64,000 nucleotides of DNA from Bdellovibrionaceae bacterium UBA1609 (GCA_002321895.1 DCMZ01000003.1:337070-401069); one strand, 5' to 3'. Positions 16,544 through 26,282 are shown, counted from the first letter of the stretch. The notes: generated by a model not told the origin, from the letters alone. Translations and numbers: made by a program.

Positions 16544-17698
16544 TTATCGTCCGCCGAAAAGCTTCCCACAGAAATTAACTTTCAAAGATGAAATCATACC
16601 TTCGGCCACATGAACCGTGCCCGCTGACCCCAGCTCTGTGGGATTATTCGCTGATACAACTAAAAACGGATTGAGCATGGCTGCGGCCCTCTCGCCGACA
16701 ATGGCATCCAAATGCCCCGTTTTTTCCAAATGCAATAGTCGGGAGTTTTCGGGATGCCTCTCATGTCGAGTTTCGAATTTCTTGTATATTGAATTGGGGT
16801 GCGCCAAAGTGTCTGTGTCCGCAGCCACATAGAGTACATTATTCACAAAGTGCCTTGCATCTGAATAATCTAATCCCCTTGGCGACTGAAACCCTTTTCT
16901 ACCGAATCGGGTTAAATCCGCAGCAAACGGCCCCACTAGTCGCGCTGGATCCGGTTGCCGAATCATATGCTTAACTTCTTCTTTATTTAGATTATCCAGC
17001 TTTACAACCCCATTTAGAGCCCCTTTGGCCGTTGAAGAAAATAAGTGGCTGATTGATCTAAAAACTTTTTTAATTGTTAGCCCGGGATATTTTAGCTTAA
17101 ATAGAGTTGACCAAAATTCTGAAATCGCTCCAAATACAGAACCACCAACTATATCACCTACGTGTTTTCGATTTACAATGTCTACAGGCCCTGCCACCCA
17201 AACAATAGAAACCACTTCGGCTCCAATTCTCCGAGCTTTATCTTCATCGTAAAAAACAACGCCACGCTCATCCATACTGAGTCCGGCAGCCCACTGTTCG
17301 GACATCACAGCCCCCATAGAGTGGCCCACTACCACTTTCACTTCACCAAGATGTTCACGAGCGTACTGATAAACGTGATCGATGTCTGTGATCACCCGCT
17401 TTTCAAAACCACTGGTATTTCTCATGTTAGGCATAATGACGGTATAGCCATGAGTATTTGCAAGGCCCTTACCTACCGAGTGCGCCCAGGTATTGTAATC
17501 CGCTGCAAAACCATGGACTAACATGATCACCGGAGCACCAGGATTGTGATAAACGGCCAATTCTATCGGGGATTCATTAGGGACGGTAAGTTGAAGTTCT
17601 TGAAGTTCGGCGGCCCACAATGAAAGACTGGAAAACAAAACCAGTAAAATTCCAAGCAACGAACCGAAAGGGTCACACAGTCTTTGAAACATGCTCAT
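16544..17698 (-). CDS. Exported alpha/beta-hydrolase
   Basis: 384 aa from the ATG at 17696-17698, with AGGAG about ten bases upstream; a TTG ten codons earlier is possible. A signal-like hydrophobic segment ends SLWA-A. The fold is clear: oxyanion region LVHGFAADYNTW, nucleophile elbow GHSMG, Asp in AADTDTLAH and His near KTGHLDAI. The oxyanion and elbow motifs resemble lipases and esterases. The predicted site is the periplasm or outside. Substrate unknown. Not related closely to the other hydrolase at 18703. Confidence 0.8.
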   Translation of the reverse strand: MSMFQRLCDPFGSLLGILLVLFSSLSLWAAELQELQLTVPNESPIELAVYHNPGAPVIMLVHGFAADYNTWAHSVGKGLANTHGYTVIMPNMRNTSGFEKRVITDIDHVYQYAREHLGEVKVVVGHSMGAVMSEQWAAGLSMDERGVVFYDEDKARRIGAEVVSIVWVAGPVDIVNRKHVGDIVGGSVFGAISEFWSTLFKLKYPGLTIKKVFRSISHLFSSTAKGALNGVVKLDNLNKEEVKHMIRQPDPARLVGPFAADLTRFGRKGFQSPRGLDYSDARHFVNNVLYVAADTDTLAHPNSIYKKFETRHERHPENSRLLHLEKTGHLDAIVGERAAAMLNPFLVVSANNPTELGSAGTVHVAEGMISSLKVNFCGKLFGGR

Positions 17699-17804
17699 AC
17701 TAGACCAACTCCTATCGATTCGAGGCAATTCAATTGAACGCTACAGAGTCTTTACTTTATCCGAAAAGAGAGGACTTTTGCTAACTGATCACTAGTATTG
17801 AAAA

Positions 17805-18422
17805 TTATTTATATTTCTTTGTTTCAATGATGGTTTCAAGATTGATGTCTTCGATATCAACATCTCCCCAAACAGCACTAGCTGATTCCGCATCCACATC
17901 TTCAGAAAGGGGCTGTATCATATCCTCAGATACACTGTTGCTTTGGATATTCATCTCATCACGGTTTTGTGCCGTCTCTGCCACGCCAGTAGAAGTTAAA
18001 AATTCGTTATCGTCATTGGGAATCTCATCTTCAGTTTTTTTAAGAATTCCGCGAATCATCAAATCTCGTGCACTTACAATTTTTGCGAATTCTCGATCTT
18101 TGATTTTAACGGAATCGCCGTCTTTATACTTTACGTTCGTATAAATGAGTTGCATGCCTTCCGTTTCTGACGAAGTCTCCAGGCAGGTATTGAGTTGAGT
18201 GAGAGATTCCATAACTTGCTCTTTTAAAAGCCAAAATTTTTCCCATTGCTCTCGACTGCGCCAAAAGGTAGTCGCTGTGAATTGATAATCATTGGTAACA
18301 TGCAAGCTAGATCCAAATGAATTAAACTTTTCTCTCATCTCCTCTGAGAGTTTTTGCCAAGTTTGCACGAATTCCTGCTCTTTGCCTGGTCGAACTTCAA
18401 ATTTATACAACACGATATACAT
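17805..18422 (-). CDS. Protein with N-terminal antibiotic-biosynthesis-monooxygenase-like (ABM) domain
   Basis: 205 aa, no signal peptide. Residues 1-90 fit the small ferredoxin-like ABM fold (MYIVLYKFEVRPGKEQEFVQTW, TTFWRSREQWEKFW), which in various proteins degrades haem, oxidises quinols or binds small ligands. The remainder (about 110-205) is acidic and apparently disordered, with many S, E, D and N. No catalytic assignment is possible. It has no operon partner. Confidence 0.65.
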   Translation of the reverse strand: MYIVLYKFEVRPGKEQEFVQTWQKLSEEMREKFNSFGSSLHVTNDYQFTATTFWRSREQWEKFWLLKEQVMESLTQLNTCLETSSETEGMQLIYTNVKYKDGDSVKIKDREFAKIVSARDLMIRGILKKTEDEIPNDDNEFLTSTGVAETAQNRDEMNIQSNSVSEDMIQPLSEDVDAESASAVWGDVDIEDINLETIIETKKYK

Positions 18423-18702
18423 GTCCTTATTCTATCTCTAATGTTTCTATCGAGGCACAACTTGGTACCGGAATCGCGGAATAATGGACATTGGTTGAAC
18501 TGTACTTTGGGCAAGAGACGACAGACAACTTGTGTATAGCAGCAGCTACTTTTATGTCTTTTATCGAAATTTTTCGTGACCAAAAGACAACGTTGTTAAG
18601 ACATTAGTCATGCCAATAGATAATCTAAAAATTGCTTTAACTACGACCCAGCATTTATGAAATAATAAGATTTGGTTCATGCAAAAACATCAAAGGGTCG
18701 AC

Positions 18703-20571
18703 ATGAAAGTTATCGTATTTGCGTTGCTCATTTTAAGTAGCTTAATCAGTGAAGCTCGTGTTCACAAATTTAATACTAATTCATTAAATTTTCCCGGATT
18801 CACAGTCCTCTCAGATTTTGAAATTCCTGAAGCGGAAGACGCTCCCTATTCTGAATATGAAAAACTCGACTCTTCCACAAATAGACAAGACACCTCAACG
18901 AGTTTTATTTTTAAATTTCATCCTACTGGCAATCACACCAAATACCAAACTCCTCAATGTGACAAAAATGCTTTAAAATCTCTGTTAAAGTCCGAGCATG
19001 GAAGTCCTCAATCACTCAGCCTTAGGTTTTCCCAGTGGTATGATCGTTGTGGCGACCAACTCCATGACTATGGTACCTTTGGCGCTTTACTTAAATCCCA
19101 AAGAATCAATTATGAGGCGAACAACAACCCACACATCATCCCCGTTCAGTTTACCCTTAGAAGCGGCATTCAGCTAAGAGGACTTTTAGGCATTAAAGAC
19201 TTGGAAACTCCTCGTCCACTAGTGATTTCAAAATGTGGTATTTATTGTAATGCCGAGTCTACCTCTTCCGTAGACAACACCCTAATGCATCTTTTTGATG
19301 AATCGCCATTTAATGTTTTGGTCTTGGCCAACATTACCGGATCCGACTACTCACTGGACAACAAGGTTGTTGCGATGGGGGGATTTGAAGGTGGTGAACA
19401 AATGCTTCAGGCCGCAGAAATCATTATGCGAGACTATTCGACCATCAGACAAATCGTCTCGAAGGTGCATTTTCACGGCATATCTCTGGGTGGAAATGCA
19501 GCTCTTATGGCTGCCGTCTATGCTAGCCATACCAATATTCCAGTAGGATCCGCAATAGCCACTTGTCCTGTTGTAGATTTAGACTCCACCCTTACTAGTA
19601 TTTTTGAGCCCGACGCACGAGGGTTCTTCTATAGACTCGTTACACTTTCCAATTTACGAAAAATATTTTTTCAAGTTCCCATATTAGGAGAATACCTTAA
19701 CGCCGACGAACTCTACAAATGGGATAGCCGGGAGCTAAGAGAGGCCTTTCGCTCTACCGCATTTGAAAACTACCATCAATGGACTACAGAAGAGCCATGG
19801 GTACGCCCTCCCTTCGAGGGTACGGTGATAGATACCAAAGAGGAACTATGGCACCTCAATAACTTTATTGAGCACTCACAGAGAGTTTCCATTCCCACCT
19901 ATGTCATTCACTCTTCCGATGATTTTTTAGTTCGTTCAGAGCTGAACGCATTTGCTCTAGAAAAAAAATTGAGCGAAAGACCCAATCCAAATATTGGTAT
20001 CATCCCCTTACGCAGAGGCAACCATTGTGGCTTTAGCATGGGTATCGGGTGGGATGTCTATAGCTCCCTTTTAAGAGAGCTTGTCTTAAAGCATACAGAA
20101 GACACTGAGGACATTGATCGACCCACATTTGTTGACTTACCTGCTGATTTAAAATGGAAAAATTCAATTCATAGAGTGGAAAATCCTGATGAATTGGATC
20201 CAGAACGCTATACGATTGTAGACACTCAATTTGCAGTGGAAAACAACAAAGATCACGTACTACTTACCTTAAAAGTCTTCGACAAAAGAGCCTATAGGAA
20301 AGTGGCGGGAGGAAAAGTGCGCTTAAGGTGTCACAATAAGGATCCCTTCGATGGACAAAATTATTGCTACAAAGAAATGACCACTCAGATTCCTATGAGT
20401 GTTTTTAACCCACTTCAATTGCAACAAGTCTCTTCGAAATTTGAAGCCAGAAGAATGACTCGTTGGCTGAATGTGAATGCTAGAACCTTAACAGAGAACT
20501 TTGAAAGTATAATCGGAAAATCAACGTCTCCTATTACAGTAAAGTTTGATCGTCCGTATGATTTTAGATAG
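18703..20571 (+). CDS. Large exported alpha/beta-hydrolase-like protein
   Basis: 622 aa from the ATG at 18703 (AAAGGGTCGAC upstream); the ATG at 18679 would add eight residues. A signal peptide ends SEA-R. The hydrolase core starts near residue 160: FHGISLGGNAA is the GxSxG elbow, HSSDDFLV holds the acid, and RGNHCGF the likely His. The C-terminal 140 residues are mixed and contain a Cys-rich patch (LRCHNKDPFDGQNYCYKE). The N-terminal 150 residues hold a Cys pair. Related to no gene nearby. Probably a secreted esterase or peptidase; unproved. Confidence 0.75.
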   Translation: MKVIVFALLILSSLISEARVHKFNTNSLNFPGFTVLSDFEIPEAEDAPYSEYEKLDSSTNRQDTSTSFIFKFHPTGNHTKYQTPQCDKNALKSLLKSEHGSPQSLSLRFSQWYDRCGDQLHDYGTFGALLKSQRINYEANNNPHIIPVQFTLRSGIQLRGLLGIKDLETPRPLVISKCGIYCNAESTSSVDNTLMHLFDESPFNVLVLANITGSDYSLDNKVVAMGGFEGGEQMLQAAEIIMRDYSTIRQIVSKVHFHGISLGGNAALMAAVYASHTNIPVGSAIATCPVVDLDSTLTSIFEPDARGFFYRLVTLSNLRKIFFQVPILGEYLNADELYKWDSRELREAFRSTAFENYHQWTTEEPWVRPPFEGTVIDTKEELWHLNNFIEHSQRVSIPTYVIHSSDDFLVRSELNAFALEKKLSERPNPNIGIIPLRRGNHCGFSMGIGWDVYSSLLRELVLKHTEDTEDIDRPTFVDLPADLKWKNSIHRVENPDELDPERYTIVDTQFAVENNKDHVLLTLKVFDKRAYRKVAGGKVRLRCHNKDPFDGQNYCYKEMTTQIPMSVFNPLQLQQVSSKFEARRMTRWLNVNARTLTENFESIIGKSTSPITVKFDRPYDFR

Positions 20572-20608
20572 GCTCTAAAAGAGTTAGTTCCCCAAAAAGG
20601 AGAGGCCC

Positions 20609-20782
20609 GTGATCAAAGCCATAGTACAACTTCATATCCTAGTTCTAGCCTTTGTCATGATTCTATTTGTTAAGGGGAAATTGAATACCAATGGATTACC
20701 AGCACCTATTAAACAGGTACTAGGCTTAGAATCTAAAAAAGTACCTATAAATACCATTCGTGCCACTCGATCGGGTGACTAG
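20609..20782 (+). CDS. Short membrane-anchored microprotein (57 aa)
   Basis: GTG start with an excellent Shine-Dalgarno (AAGGAG, 6-base spacing), 38 bases after the hydrolase stop. It encodes one hydrophobic segment (HILVLAFVMILFV) followed by a basic, Pro-containing tail ending TRSGD. The strong ribosome site and membrane segment support a real gene. It could be a small regulator or a companion of the exported hydrolase. No family known to me. Confidence 0.6.
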   Translation: MIKAIVQLHILVLAFVMILFVKGKLNTNGLPAPIKQVLGLESKKVPINTIRATRSGD

Positions 20783-20898
20783 ATTTTGTTCGTCACATGA
20801 AAGAACTTCATTCCAGACTCAGTCAGTTCTAATCTATTGCTTGCTTGCCGCCCCAACTCTTGGGCATTGCCTTTGCTAAGCCAATACCTGGGTGAACT

Positions 20899-21342
20899 AT
20901 GAAGAAGATTTGGCTAATGGCTGTCTTAATGGGTCTAAATGGACCTGTTTGGAGTGCTGGCTTAGAAACAACCGAATTTAAAACTATGGGACATGTGCCT
21001 TCTGGTGCATTTGACTGTACATTGATTGGCAAACACCGGCCAAATCATAGAAAGTTTGTATCCGACTTGCTCAACTTCCAGTCCAAAAGTCCAGATCAAA
21101 TCGTTAATAACAGTTCGAAACACATTTTCAAGACTTACTCGAAAAACGGCAAGCACTGGGAAAGTAAATCCGGCAAATTGCTTGAACGCCTTATAGTTAC
21201 TGGGCCTCAGGCCGTTGAAGCGGAATTATTTATATCCTCTGATTCCGCAAACAACTCCCTCACAGAGACCCGAAAATTTGGTGAACAATCCTACACTCTT
21301 TTAGCAACTGCAAATTGCCAGTCTAAAGCCAATAATCAGTAG
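20899..21342 (+). CDS. Small exported protein of unknown function
   Basis: 147 aa. A signal peptide ends VWSA-GLE. Two Cys (FDCTLIG and ANCQSK) probably bond in the periplasm. The domain between is mixed alpha/beta with KHWESKSGKLLERL. No family was recognised. It starts 117 bases after the microprotein and 62 bases before the cytochrome-barrel gene, so a common transcript is possible. Confidence 0.65.
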   Translation: MKKIWLMAVLMGLNGPVWSAGLETTEFKTMGHVPSGAFDCTLIGKHRPNHRKFVSDLLNFQSKSPDQIVNNSSKHIFKTYSKNGKHWESKSGKLLERLIVTGPQAVEAELFISSDSANNSLTETRKFGEQSYTLLATANCQSKANNQ

Positions 21343-21403
21343 TCAAACCCCTTAGCGTTTACTAAAATTTACATCGACTGTTCCATCTCGGGGGGAAGAC
21401 ATC

Positions 21404-22822
21404 TTGAAATCTATCGCTCTTACCGCGTTTTTGTTTTTTATGACTGGATTTGCTATCGAGTCCTTACATGCTGAACCATGGATCTCGAATCGTTATGCAC
21501 AAAACTGCGCAGCCTGCCACGCTCCTGGTCGATTAAATTTACCCCCAGCGGGCCGTCGATGCACACTTTCCTGTCAGGGCTGCCACGTAAATCCAAACGG
21601 TGGTGGGTTGAGAAATGAATACGGAAAATGGAACCAACAGAGATGGTTGCGCAGTTTCAAAAATGAAAAGACTTTTGGACATAAGCGTATCCCCGCACCT
21701 CATTACAAACAGCCCTATATGAAAACAAAGCCAAAGAAGAATGGCGTTTACCCGATTAAAAACTTTACTGTTGTGAAGAACCCCTGGGTGCATGATTATC
21801 AGTTTACCAACAAAGTTTATAAGGACTGGCACAAAGATGCTAAAAGCAAACGAGAGTTTCTATCAAGAGTGCCTTATAACGACCCTTATCGCTTAGAACG
21901 TGATTTCGATACGACTGTTGGTGGAGATTTCCGATGGGTGTTTGGTTCGCTTAGCGGTGATGTTCCCGATACTGTAATAACTGATTACTCCTTTGGAATG
22001 GCCGCGGACCTTGGGGTTCGCATTCGTCCCGTAAGAGAAAAAATAAGCGCTGTTGTTGAGGCCAGGTTCTCAAATGGACCTCTCAACACCGAGCCTGAAG
22101 ATCTTTTTACGAGCGATGCTTTTGTCCGATCTGCGTATATCATTGCCGATGATCTTTGGTACAACACTTACATTATGGGCGGCATCTACTTGCCAATGTT
22201 TGGTAATTACACTCCTGATCACACCCGCCTAGCGGCAGATATCTCAGGAATAAATCAAAATAGCACTCACAAAGGTGTCGGCATCGGAACTGCGCCTAAC
22301 GTTCCCTTTGCAAACATAAACTACATTTCTAGCACTCTGAATAACCAAAGTGAATTTGCACAAGATGAAGGTGTCGTTATTAATGTGGGCGCTCGCGCTG
22401 TAACCTTGAGCTTGAGTGGACTACTTTCCTATTGGAATACAAAAGACTCATTTAACGACACCGAAAAAGAGATGATCGCCGCTTCTGGCGGATTCATGTA
22501 TAAAGACATCATTGGAACTGGAGAAGTGATTAACTTCAACATTACCGATGGATCTAAAAACAAGGGCTTCGTGGGTACCATAGAGTTGAAGTATCGGGTG
22601 TGGCGTGAAAACTATCTAATGCTCAACTATGCCGAGTCGAACACCACTCGTGCTCGGGCTGAAGGTCAGGCCACAGAATCCATGTTAGGTGTAAAAAGCT
22701 TTTTATACCCTGGTAGCGAACTTGAGTTACTCTACATCAGTCGTTTTGAAAAACGTGAGTCAGGCACAGGATCAACGAATAACACCCAGCTGATACAACT
22801 TCAAGCTCACTTGTATTTCTAA
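21404..22822 (+). CDS. Outer-membrane beta-barrel with N-terminal dihaem cytochrome c domain
   Basis: 472 aa from a TTG start with GGGGGAAG upstream. After a signal peptide (ending LHA-EP) come two haem-binding motifs, CAACH (35-39) and CQGCH (57-61), in a short N-terminal domain. From about residue 150 the protein is beta-rich with alternating hydrophobic/aromatic patterning and ends in HLYF with terminal Phe, typical of outer-membrane barrels. The combination suggests electron transfer at or across the outer membrane. Family unknown to me. Its stop overlaps the convergent DUF952 gene by 4 bases. Confidence 0.8.
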   Translation: MKSIALTAFLFFMTGFAIESLHAEPWISNRYAQNCAACHAPGRLNLPPAGRRCTLSCQGCHVNPNGGGLRNEYGKWNQQRWLRSFKNEKTFGHKRIPAPHYKQPYMKTKPKKNGVYPIKNFTVVKNPWVHDYQFTNKVYKDWHKDAKSKREFLSRVPYNDPYRLERDFDTTVGGDFRWVFGSLSGDVPDTVITDYSFGMAADLGVRIRPVREKISAVVEARFSNGPLNTEPEDLFTSDAFVRSAYIIADDLWYNTYIMGGIYLPMFGNYTPDHTRLAADISGINQNSTHKGVGIGTAPNVPFANINYISSTLNNQSEFAQDEGVVINVGARAVTLSLSGLLSYWNTKDSFNDTEKEMIAASGGFMYKDIIGTGEVINFNITDGSKNKGFVGTIELKYRVWRENYLMLNYAESNTTRARAEGQATESMLGVKSFLYPGSELELLYISRFEKRESGTGSTNNTQLIQLQAHLYF

Positions 22823-23151
22823 TATTTCTCTAGGATTTGCGCCAAACCTAGCTCAGAATCAATCGCAAGGACGGCCTCGATGGAGTCCTTGTTGATTTCG
22901 CCAAATATGTGAGGAAATTCTCCATTGGGCGTAGGTTCTCTCTTTACCTCCGAAGTTAATTTCCCAGTATCTATCACCAACAAAGTCAGACCCGATTTGT
23001 TTTTATAATATCTATCATAGACTCCCAAAACGGTCGATTTATCTGAGGCATGAATGAACCCCTCATCTTCAAAAGCGTTGGGTTTATACCCTTCCTTTGA
23101 CTGTTGCTCTCGCCAAGTAGAACCCTCAGTTATGTGAAATATGTAGGACAT
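22819..23151 (-). CDS. DUF952 family protein
   Basis: 110 aa, about the usual length. It begins MSYIFHITEGSTW, and contains GFIHASDK and a beta strand LLVIDTGKL followed by PHIFGEINKDSI, the three signatures of DUF952. The function of the family is not established. Cytoplasmic by sequence. The gene is isolated and overlaps the end of the convergent barrel gene. Confidence 0.85.
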   Translation of the reverse strand: MSYIFHITEGSTWREQQSKEGYKPNAFEDEGFIHASDKSTVLGVYDRYYKNKSGLTLLVIDTGKLTSEVKREPTPNGEFPHIFGEINKDSIEAVLAIDSELGLAQILEKY

Positions 23152-23323
23152 TTGCTCCTCCCGATCCTAAAATTGTATCAAAATCATACGAAGAACTTTT
23201 AATCAAAGTCACGAAAATGACAGGGGATTCTCATAATGATTCATCTTAGCCTCACCTATTAAAGATGAGCAGGTACGAATTTTGAAATACTAAGGGATAA
23301 TATAATTGTTGGGGGAACGTAAT

Positions 23324-24187
23324 ATGAATCTTAAGACCATCAGCGCATTTGCCATGACATCACTGCTTCTCATGTTATTTCAAAACTGTGATCAACAACA
23401 AATGGGATTTGAGAACTTAGAACAACCGACTCTAAGCGATGGCCAAGGAGATTCTAATGATGGTGGAAATAATGCCGCCGAAGAGCCTCTTGAAGTACTA
23501 GATCCTCCTGTTGACGAGGAACAGACCGGCCCCGGTGATATTGGAGATGGTGCTCCTGAAATTCCAGACATTACAGATCCAGATTATGATCCTGATGATC
23601 CGTATAACCCACCACCAGTAAGCTTTGCTGGATGTGATTCCTACATAGAAATGCCTTCAGATATGGTGGAGATACCTGCCAAAGACGAAAGTAAAATTTG
23701 TTATTATAAAAAGTTAATGGATCCCATCGCTAATCATAGTTCAGGCACTGCCGGAGAAGAAAGAGCTGCAGGGGTCATATCAGACAATCACAACGGAAGC
23801 GGATCCATTGAACCTTTCATATTAGCTGACGTAGATTTCGACTTTAAATTGTTGGGTCCACGCAAAGTGGCCTTTTCTGGAAAATTTGATGACCCTTTGG
23901 CTGAGATGAAAATTGATAACTATTTTCTTATTCAATTGCAAACAACATCCATGTCGGCCATGTGGGCTTATGGGACAGCTGACGCCGAGCCGAGTGGTGG
24001 CCGAATTATGGTCAACGATGAACCGGTTGAGAACTTCTATTCCTTTGCCCGAGGTGGTACAGCTACAGTTACAGCCATTGACGTTTCTAGCTCTGTTCCA
24101 GCTATGACGGATCTTAGTGTACAGTTTCGTGCGCTGGATTGTGGCGGATCTGCTGCCGGCTCGCACGTCTATGTGGTGTTCTACTAA
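23324..24187 (+). CDS. Lipoprotein with acidic linker
   Basis: 287 aa from the ATG at 23324 with GGGGGA upstream; an upstream start adds six residues. The lipobox is LFQNC, a form I have seen often in Bdellovibrio-like proteomes. Residues 25-105 form an acidic Gly/Asp/Pro linker (DPDYDPDDPYNPPP). The C-terminal 180 residues are beta-rich, with Cys at CDSYIEM, KICYYKK and LDCGG. Probably a surface or periplasmic binding protein; no family recognised. Confidence 0.7.
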   Translation: MNLKTISAFAMTSLLLMLFQNCDQQQMGFENLEQPTLSDGQGDSNDGGNNAAEEPLEVLDPPVDEEQTGPGDIGDGAPEIPDITDPDYDPDDPYNPPPVSFAGCDSYIEMPSDMVEIPAKDESKICYYKKLMDPIANHSSGTAGEERAAGVISDNHNGSGSIEPFILADVDFDFKLLGPRKVAFSGKFDDPLAEMKIDNYFLIQLQTTSMSAMWAYGTADAEPSGGRIMVNDEPVENFYSFARGGTATVTAIDVSSSVPAMTDLSVQFRALDCGGSAAGSHVYVVFY

Positions 24188-24358
24188 TTAAGAACCTTCA
24201 CTTAGTACAACTTCATCCATCCTCTTAGCTTAGGCTCACTAGACTAAGGGGGAAAAATGTTTACCCCTCTGTTTGAATTTATTCAATTGTCCCTTTTTAG
24301 TTGAGTGAGACTCAGATGTTCACTACTTTATCGACTCACCCCAATTTAAGGAGTTTAC

Positions 24359-24814
24359 GTGAGCATTACTGAAAAATCCTATCAAAACGAAAAGGTCTTA
24401 GGCCTACTCGGTAAAATCTACCAAGAAGAAATGGCCGGAGTGACTCGCTATTTGCATTATTCTTTTATGATCATGGGACACAATCGTATTCCCATTCAAA
24501 AGTGGTTTCGCGCCAATGCCACTGAGTCTATGGACCACGCAACTATCATCGGCGAAAAGATTACAAGCCTGGGCGGACACCCTCCCATGGTCGCTGCAAC
24601 CACGACAGAGTCTAACAATCACTCCGTACAACAGTTACTCGAAGAGTCGCTCACTATGGAACAAGTGGCTGTGGACTTGTATAAAGAGTTGGTTACAGTT
24701 GCTGAGGATTGCAAGGATATCGCTCTTGAAGAGCTAGCTCGTCAATTCGTTAAAGACGAAATCGAACACGCCGACGAGGTTCGTAAAATGATGCGTCAGC
24801 CAGACACTCCCTAA
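24359..24814 (+). CDS. Bacterioferritin-like diiron protein
   Basis: 151 aa from a GTG start with AAGGAG upstream, close to the usual 155-160 aa of Bfr. The four-helix ferritin bundle has the ligand pattern: E-E-x(n)-Y-x-x-H in EEMAGVTRYLHY, E-S-x-D-H in ESMDHATIIG and E-x-x-H in DEIEHADEV. Members store iron as a shell of 24 subunits, or detoxify peroxide. No Fur-like site was clearly recognised upstream. A strong terminator follows. Confidence 0.85.
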   Translation: MSITEKSYQNEKVLGLLGKIYQEEMAGVTRYLHYSFMIMGHNRIPIQKWFRANATESMDHATIIGEKITSLGGHPPMVAATTTESNNHSVQQLLEESLTMEQVAVDLYKELVTVAEDCKDIALEELARQFVKDEIEHADEVRKMMRQPDTP

Positions 24815-24838
24815 ATTTAAAATTCTATTGGAGTTTAA

Positions 24839-24867
24839 AAAAGGCCACTGGAAAGTGGCCTTTTTTA
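24839..24867. terminator. Bidirectional Rho-independent terminator
   Basis: AAAGGCCACT-GGAA-AGTGGCCTTTTTT: a 10-bp stem and tetraloop, with T-runs on both strands (A-run on the left). It sits between the ferritin-like gene (stop 24814) and the convergent cytochrome gene (stop 24871), so it can end both transcripts. Confidence 0.9.
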
Positions 24868-24870
24868 TTT

Positions 24871-25281
24871 TCAGTTGGCAGTTAGGGAAAGAATGTATTC
24901 TTCTAAGAGGAGCAGGTTTTCATCAGACACTGGAGTACCTCGGGGGGGCATGAAACCTGTAGCGATCACCTCATGGAGAAGGCTTTTTTCCAAATCGCCA
25001 GCAACAATGAGCTCGTCCACCAGTTCACGCGTGGAAAGGTCAATACCGGCTCGAGGCCTCTCCGAGTTGTGGCATCTTATACAGCTAGCTTGAATGACTC
25101 TTTCGTTCACCATGCTAAATAACTCATCGGATGTTAAGGGGGCTTCTCCCTGTTCCCCAGGCGTTTGTGCGGCTTTGTCACCACTGTCTCCAATTCCTGG
25201 AATATTATTGCTTTGAGAATGACTGGATTCCTGACAACCCAATGTGAATAGTAATACGATCAATATAAAATTTTTCATCAC
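24871..25281 (-). CDS. Lipoprotein monohaem cytochrome c
   Basis: 136 aa. Lipobox TLGC (Cys 16), a Ser/Gly/Pro-rich linker to about residue 50, then a small haem domain with CIRCH (67-71) and a distal Met in GFMPPRG. This resembles the planctomycete-type/cytochrome c subfamilies with an axial Met in a Pro-rich loop. The haem lies on the periplasmic side of a membrane anchor. It is divergent from a LysR regulator 120 bases away, which may control it. Confidence 0.8.
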   Translation of the reverse strand: MMKNFILIVLLFTLGCQESSHSQSNNIPGIGDSGDKAAQTPGEQGEAPLTSDELFSMVNERVIQASCIRCHNSERPRAGIDLSTRELVDELIVAGDLEKSLLHEVIATGFMPPRGTPVSDENLLLLEEYILSLTAN

Positions 25282-25400
25282 GGCCCCCTTCTTGTGATTT
25301 TCGCTCTCGTTGAGCTGGGCCCAATGTCGTCAATTGGTAAAGATTTGCAAAGACGCTATATTTGTGAACATATGTTGCTGTAAGTGGTACACTTGAAGAC

Positions 25401-26282
25401 ATGAATGTCAGTGAATTAAAAGTTAAGGACTTAGAACTCTTGCTGGATGTGGTCCGCTTTGGCTCTCTCCGTGAAGCCGCGCGCTCAAAAAAGATTTTAC
25501 CCAGCCAAGTCTCAAGAAGCATACAAGCTCTCGAAGCACGGATGGGTCAGAAGCTGTTAGACCGATCCATCAAGGGTGTGCAACTCACACCCTATGGCCA
25601 TTCGGTATTACCAAAAATTAGGAAGATCTGTGAACTCACAGAACAATTGGAAGATTCCCAACCCGATTTAGAAGAGGCCCGAATTACATTGGCATCCACT
25701 GCATTCCTATCTAGTTATGTTTTCCCTATGGCACTGACTCGGATGAAGAGCCATAACAGTTACCGTATCATTGAGCTATCCCCCTCGCAGATCTTGCCTG
25801 TGGGCTTAAGGAATGTTTTTAGCGCGGCTCTTCATCTGCAAAAGGTCGAATGGCCTTCTACGTGGATCAGTGAAAAGGTGGGCCACATTGATTACGTACT
25901 CGTAGCGAGACCGAACCACCCATTGTTTAACTCCTCCTCTAAGCAAGAGTTTTTGAAATATCCTTTTGTGTATCCCGTCTACTGGGAAGGCAATGCCCTT
26001 CATTGGGGAAATGATAACTTTCCAGTAAAGATTAAAAAGCGCTTGCGTGGAACTGAGACCTCCACAGTGACGGCCGCTTTAGAAATAGTGACCTATTCCA
26101 ATGAACTTGGGTTTGTGCCTCGCCTCAGTGTGGTTGAGATGCTACGAAAGAAGATTCTCAAGGAAGTACCTATTCCGCCGCGATATCGGTTCGAGCAGCC
26201 GGTTTTCCTGTCTGTGAAAGCCGACCGTATAAAACAGGCCTGGTTAGCGGAAATGCGAGAGCAACTGTCCGAAATTTTGTAG
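25401..26282 (+). CDS. LysR-family transcriptional regulator
   Basis: 293 aa. The N-terminal winged helix-turn-helix is clear (ELLLDVVRFGSLREAARS ... PSQVSRSIQALEARMGQKL), followed by the linker PYGHSVLP and an effector-binding domain of about 190 residues. LysR regulators usually act on a neighbouring divergent gene; the cytochrome c gene at 25281 is the natural candidate. The ligand is unknown. Standard length. Confidence 0.92.
   Translation: MNVSELKVKDLELLLDVVRFGSLREAARSKKILPSQVSRSIQALEARMGQKLLDRSIKGVQLTPYGHSVLPKIRKICELTEQLEDSQPDLEEARITLASTAFLSSYVFPMALTRMKSHNSYRIIELSPSQILPVGLRNVFSAALHLQKVEWPSTWISEKVGHIDYVLVARPNHPLFNSSSKQEFLKYPFVYPVYWEGNALHWGNDNFPVKIKKRLRGTETSTVTAALEIVTYSNELGFVPRLSVVEMLRKKILKEVPIPPRYRFEQPVFLSVKADRIKQAWLAEMREQLSEIL

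Noticed and set aside
24257..24304. 15-codon open frame with AGGGGG upstream, before the ferritin-like gene
   Set aside because: Possibly a leader peptide, but the AGGGG/CCCCT hairpin at the same place explains the ribosome-like sequence equally well, and nothing else supports it.
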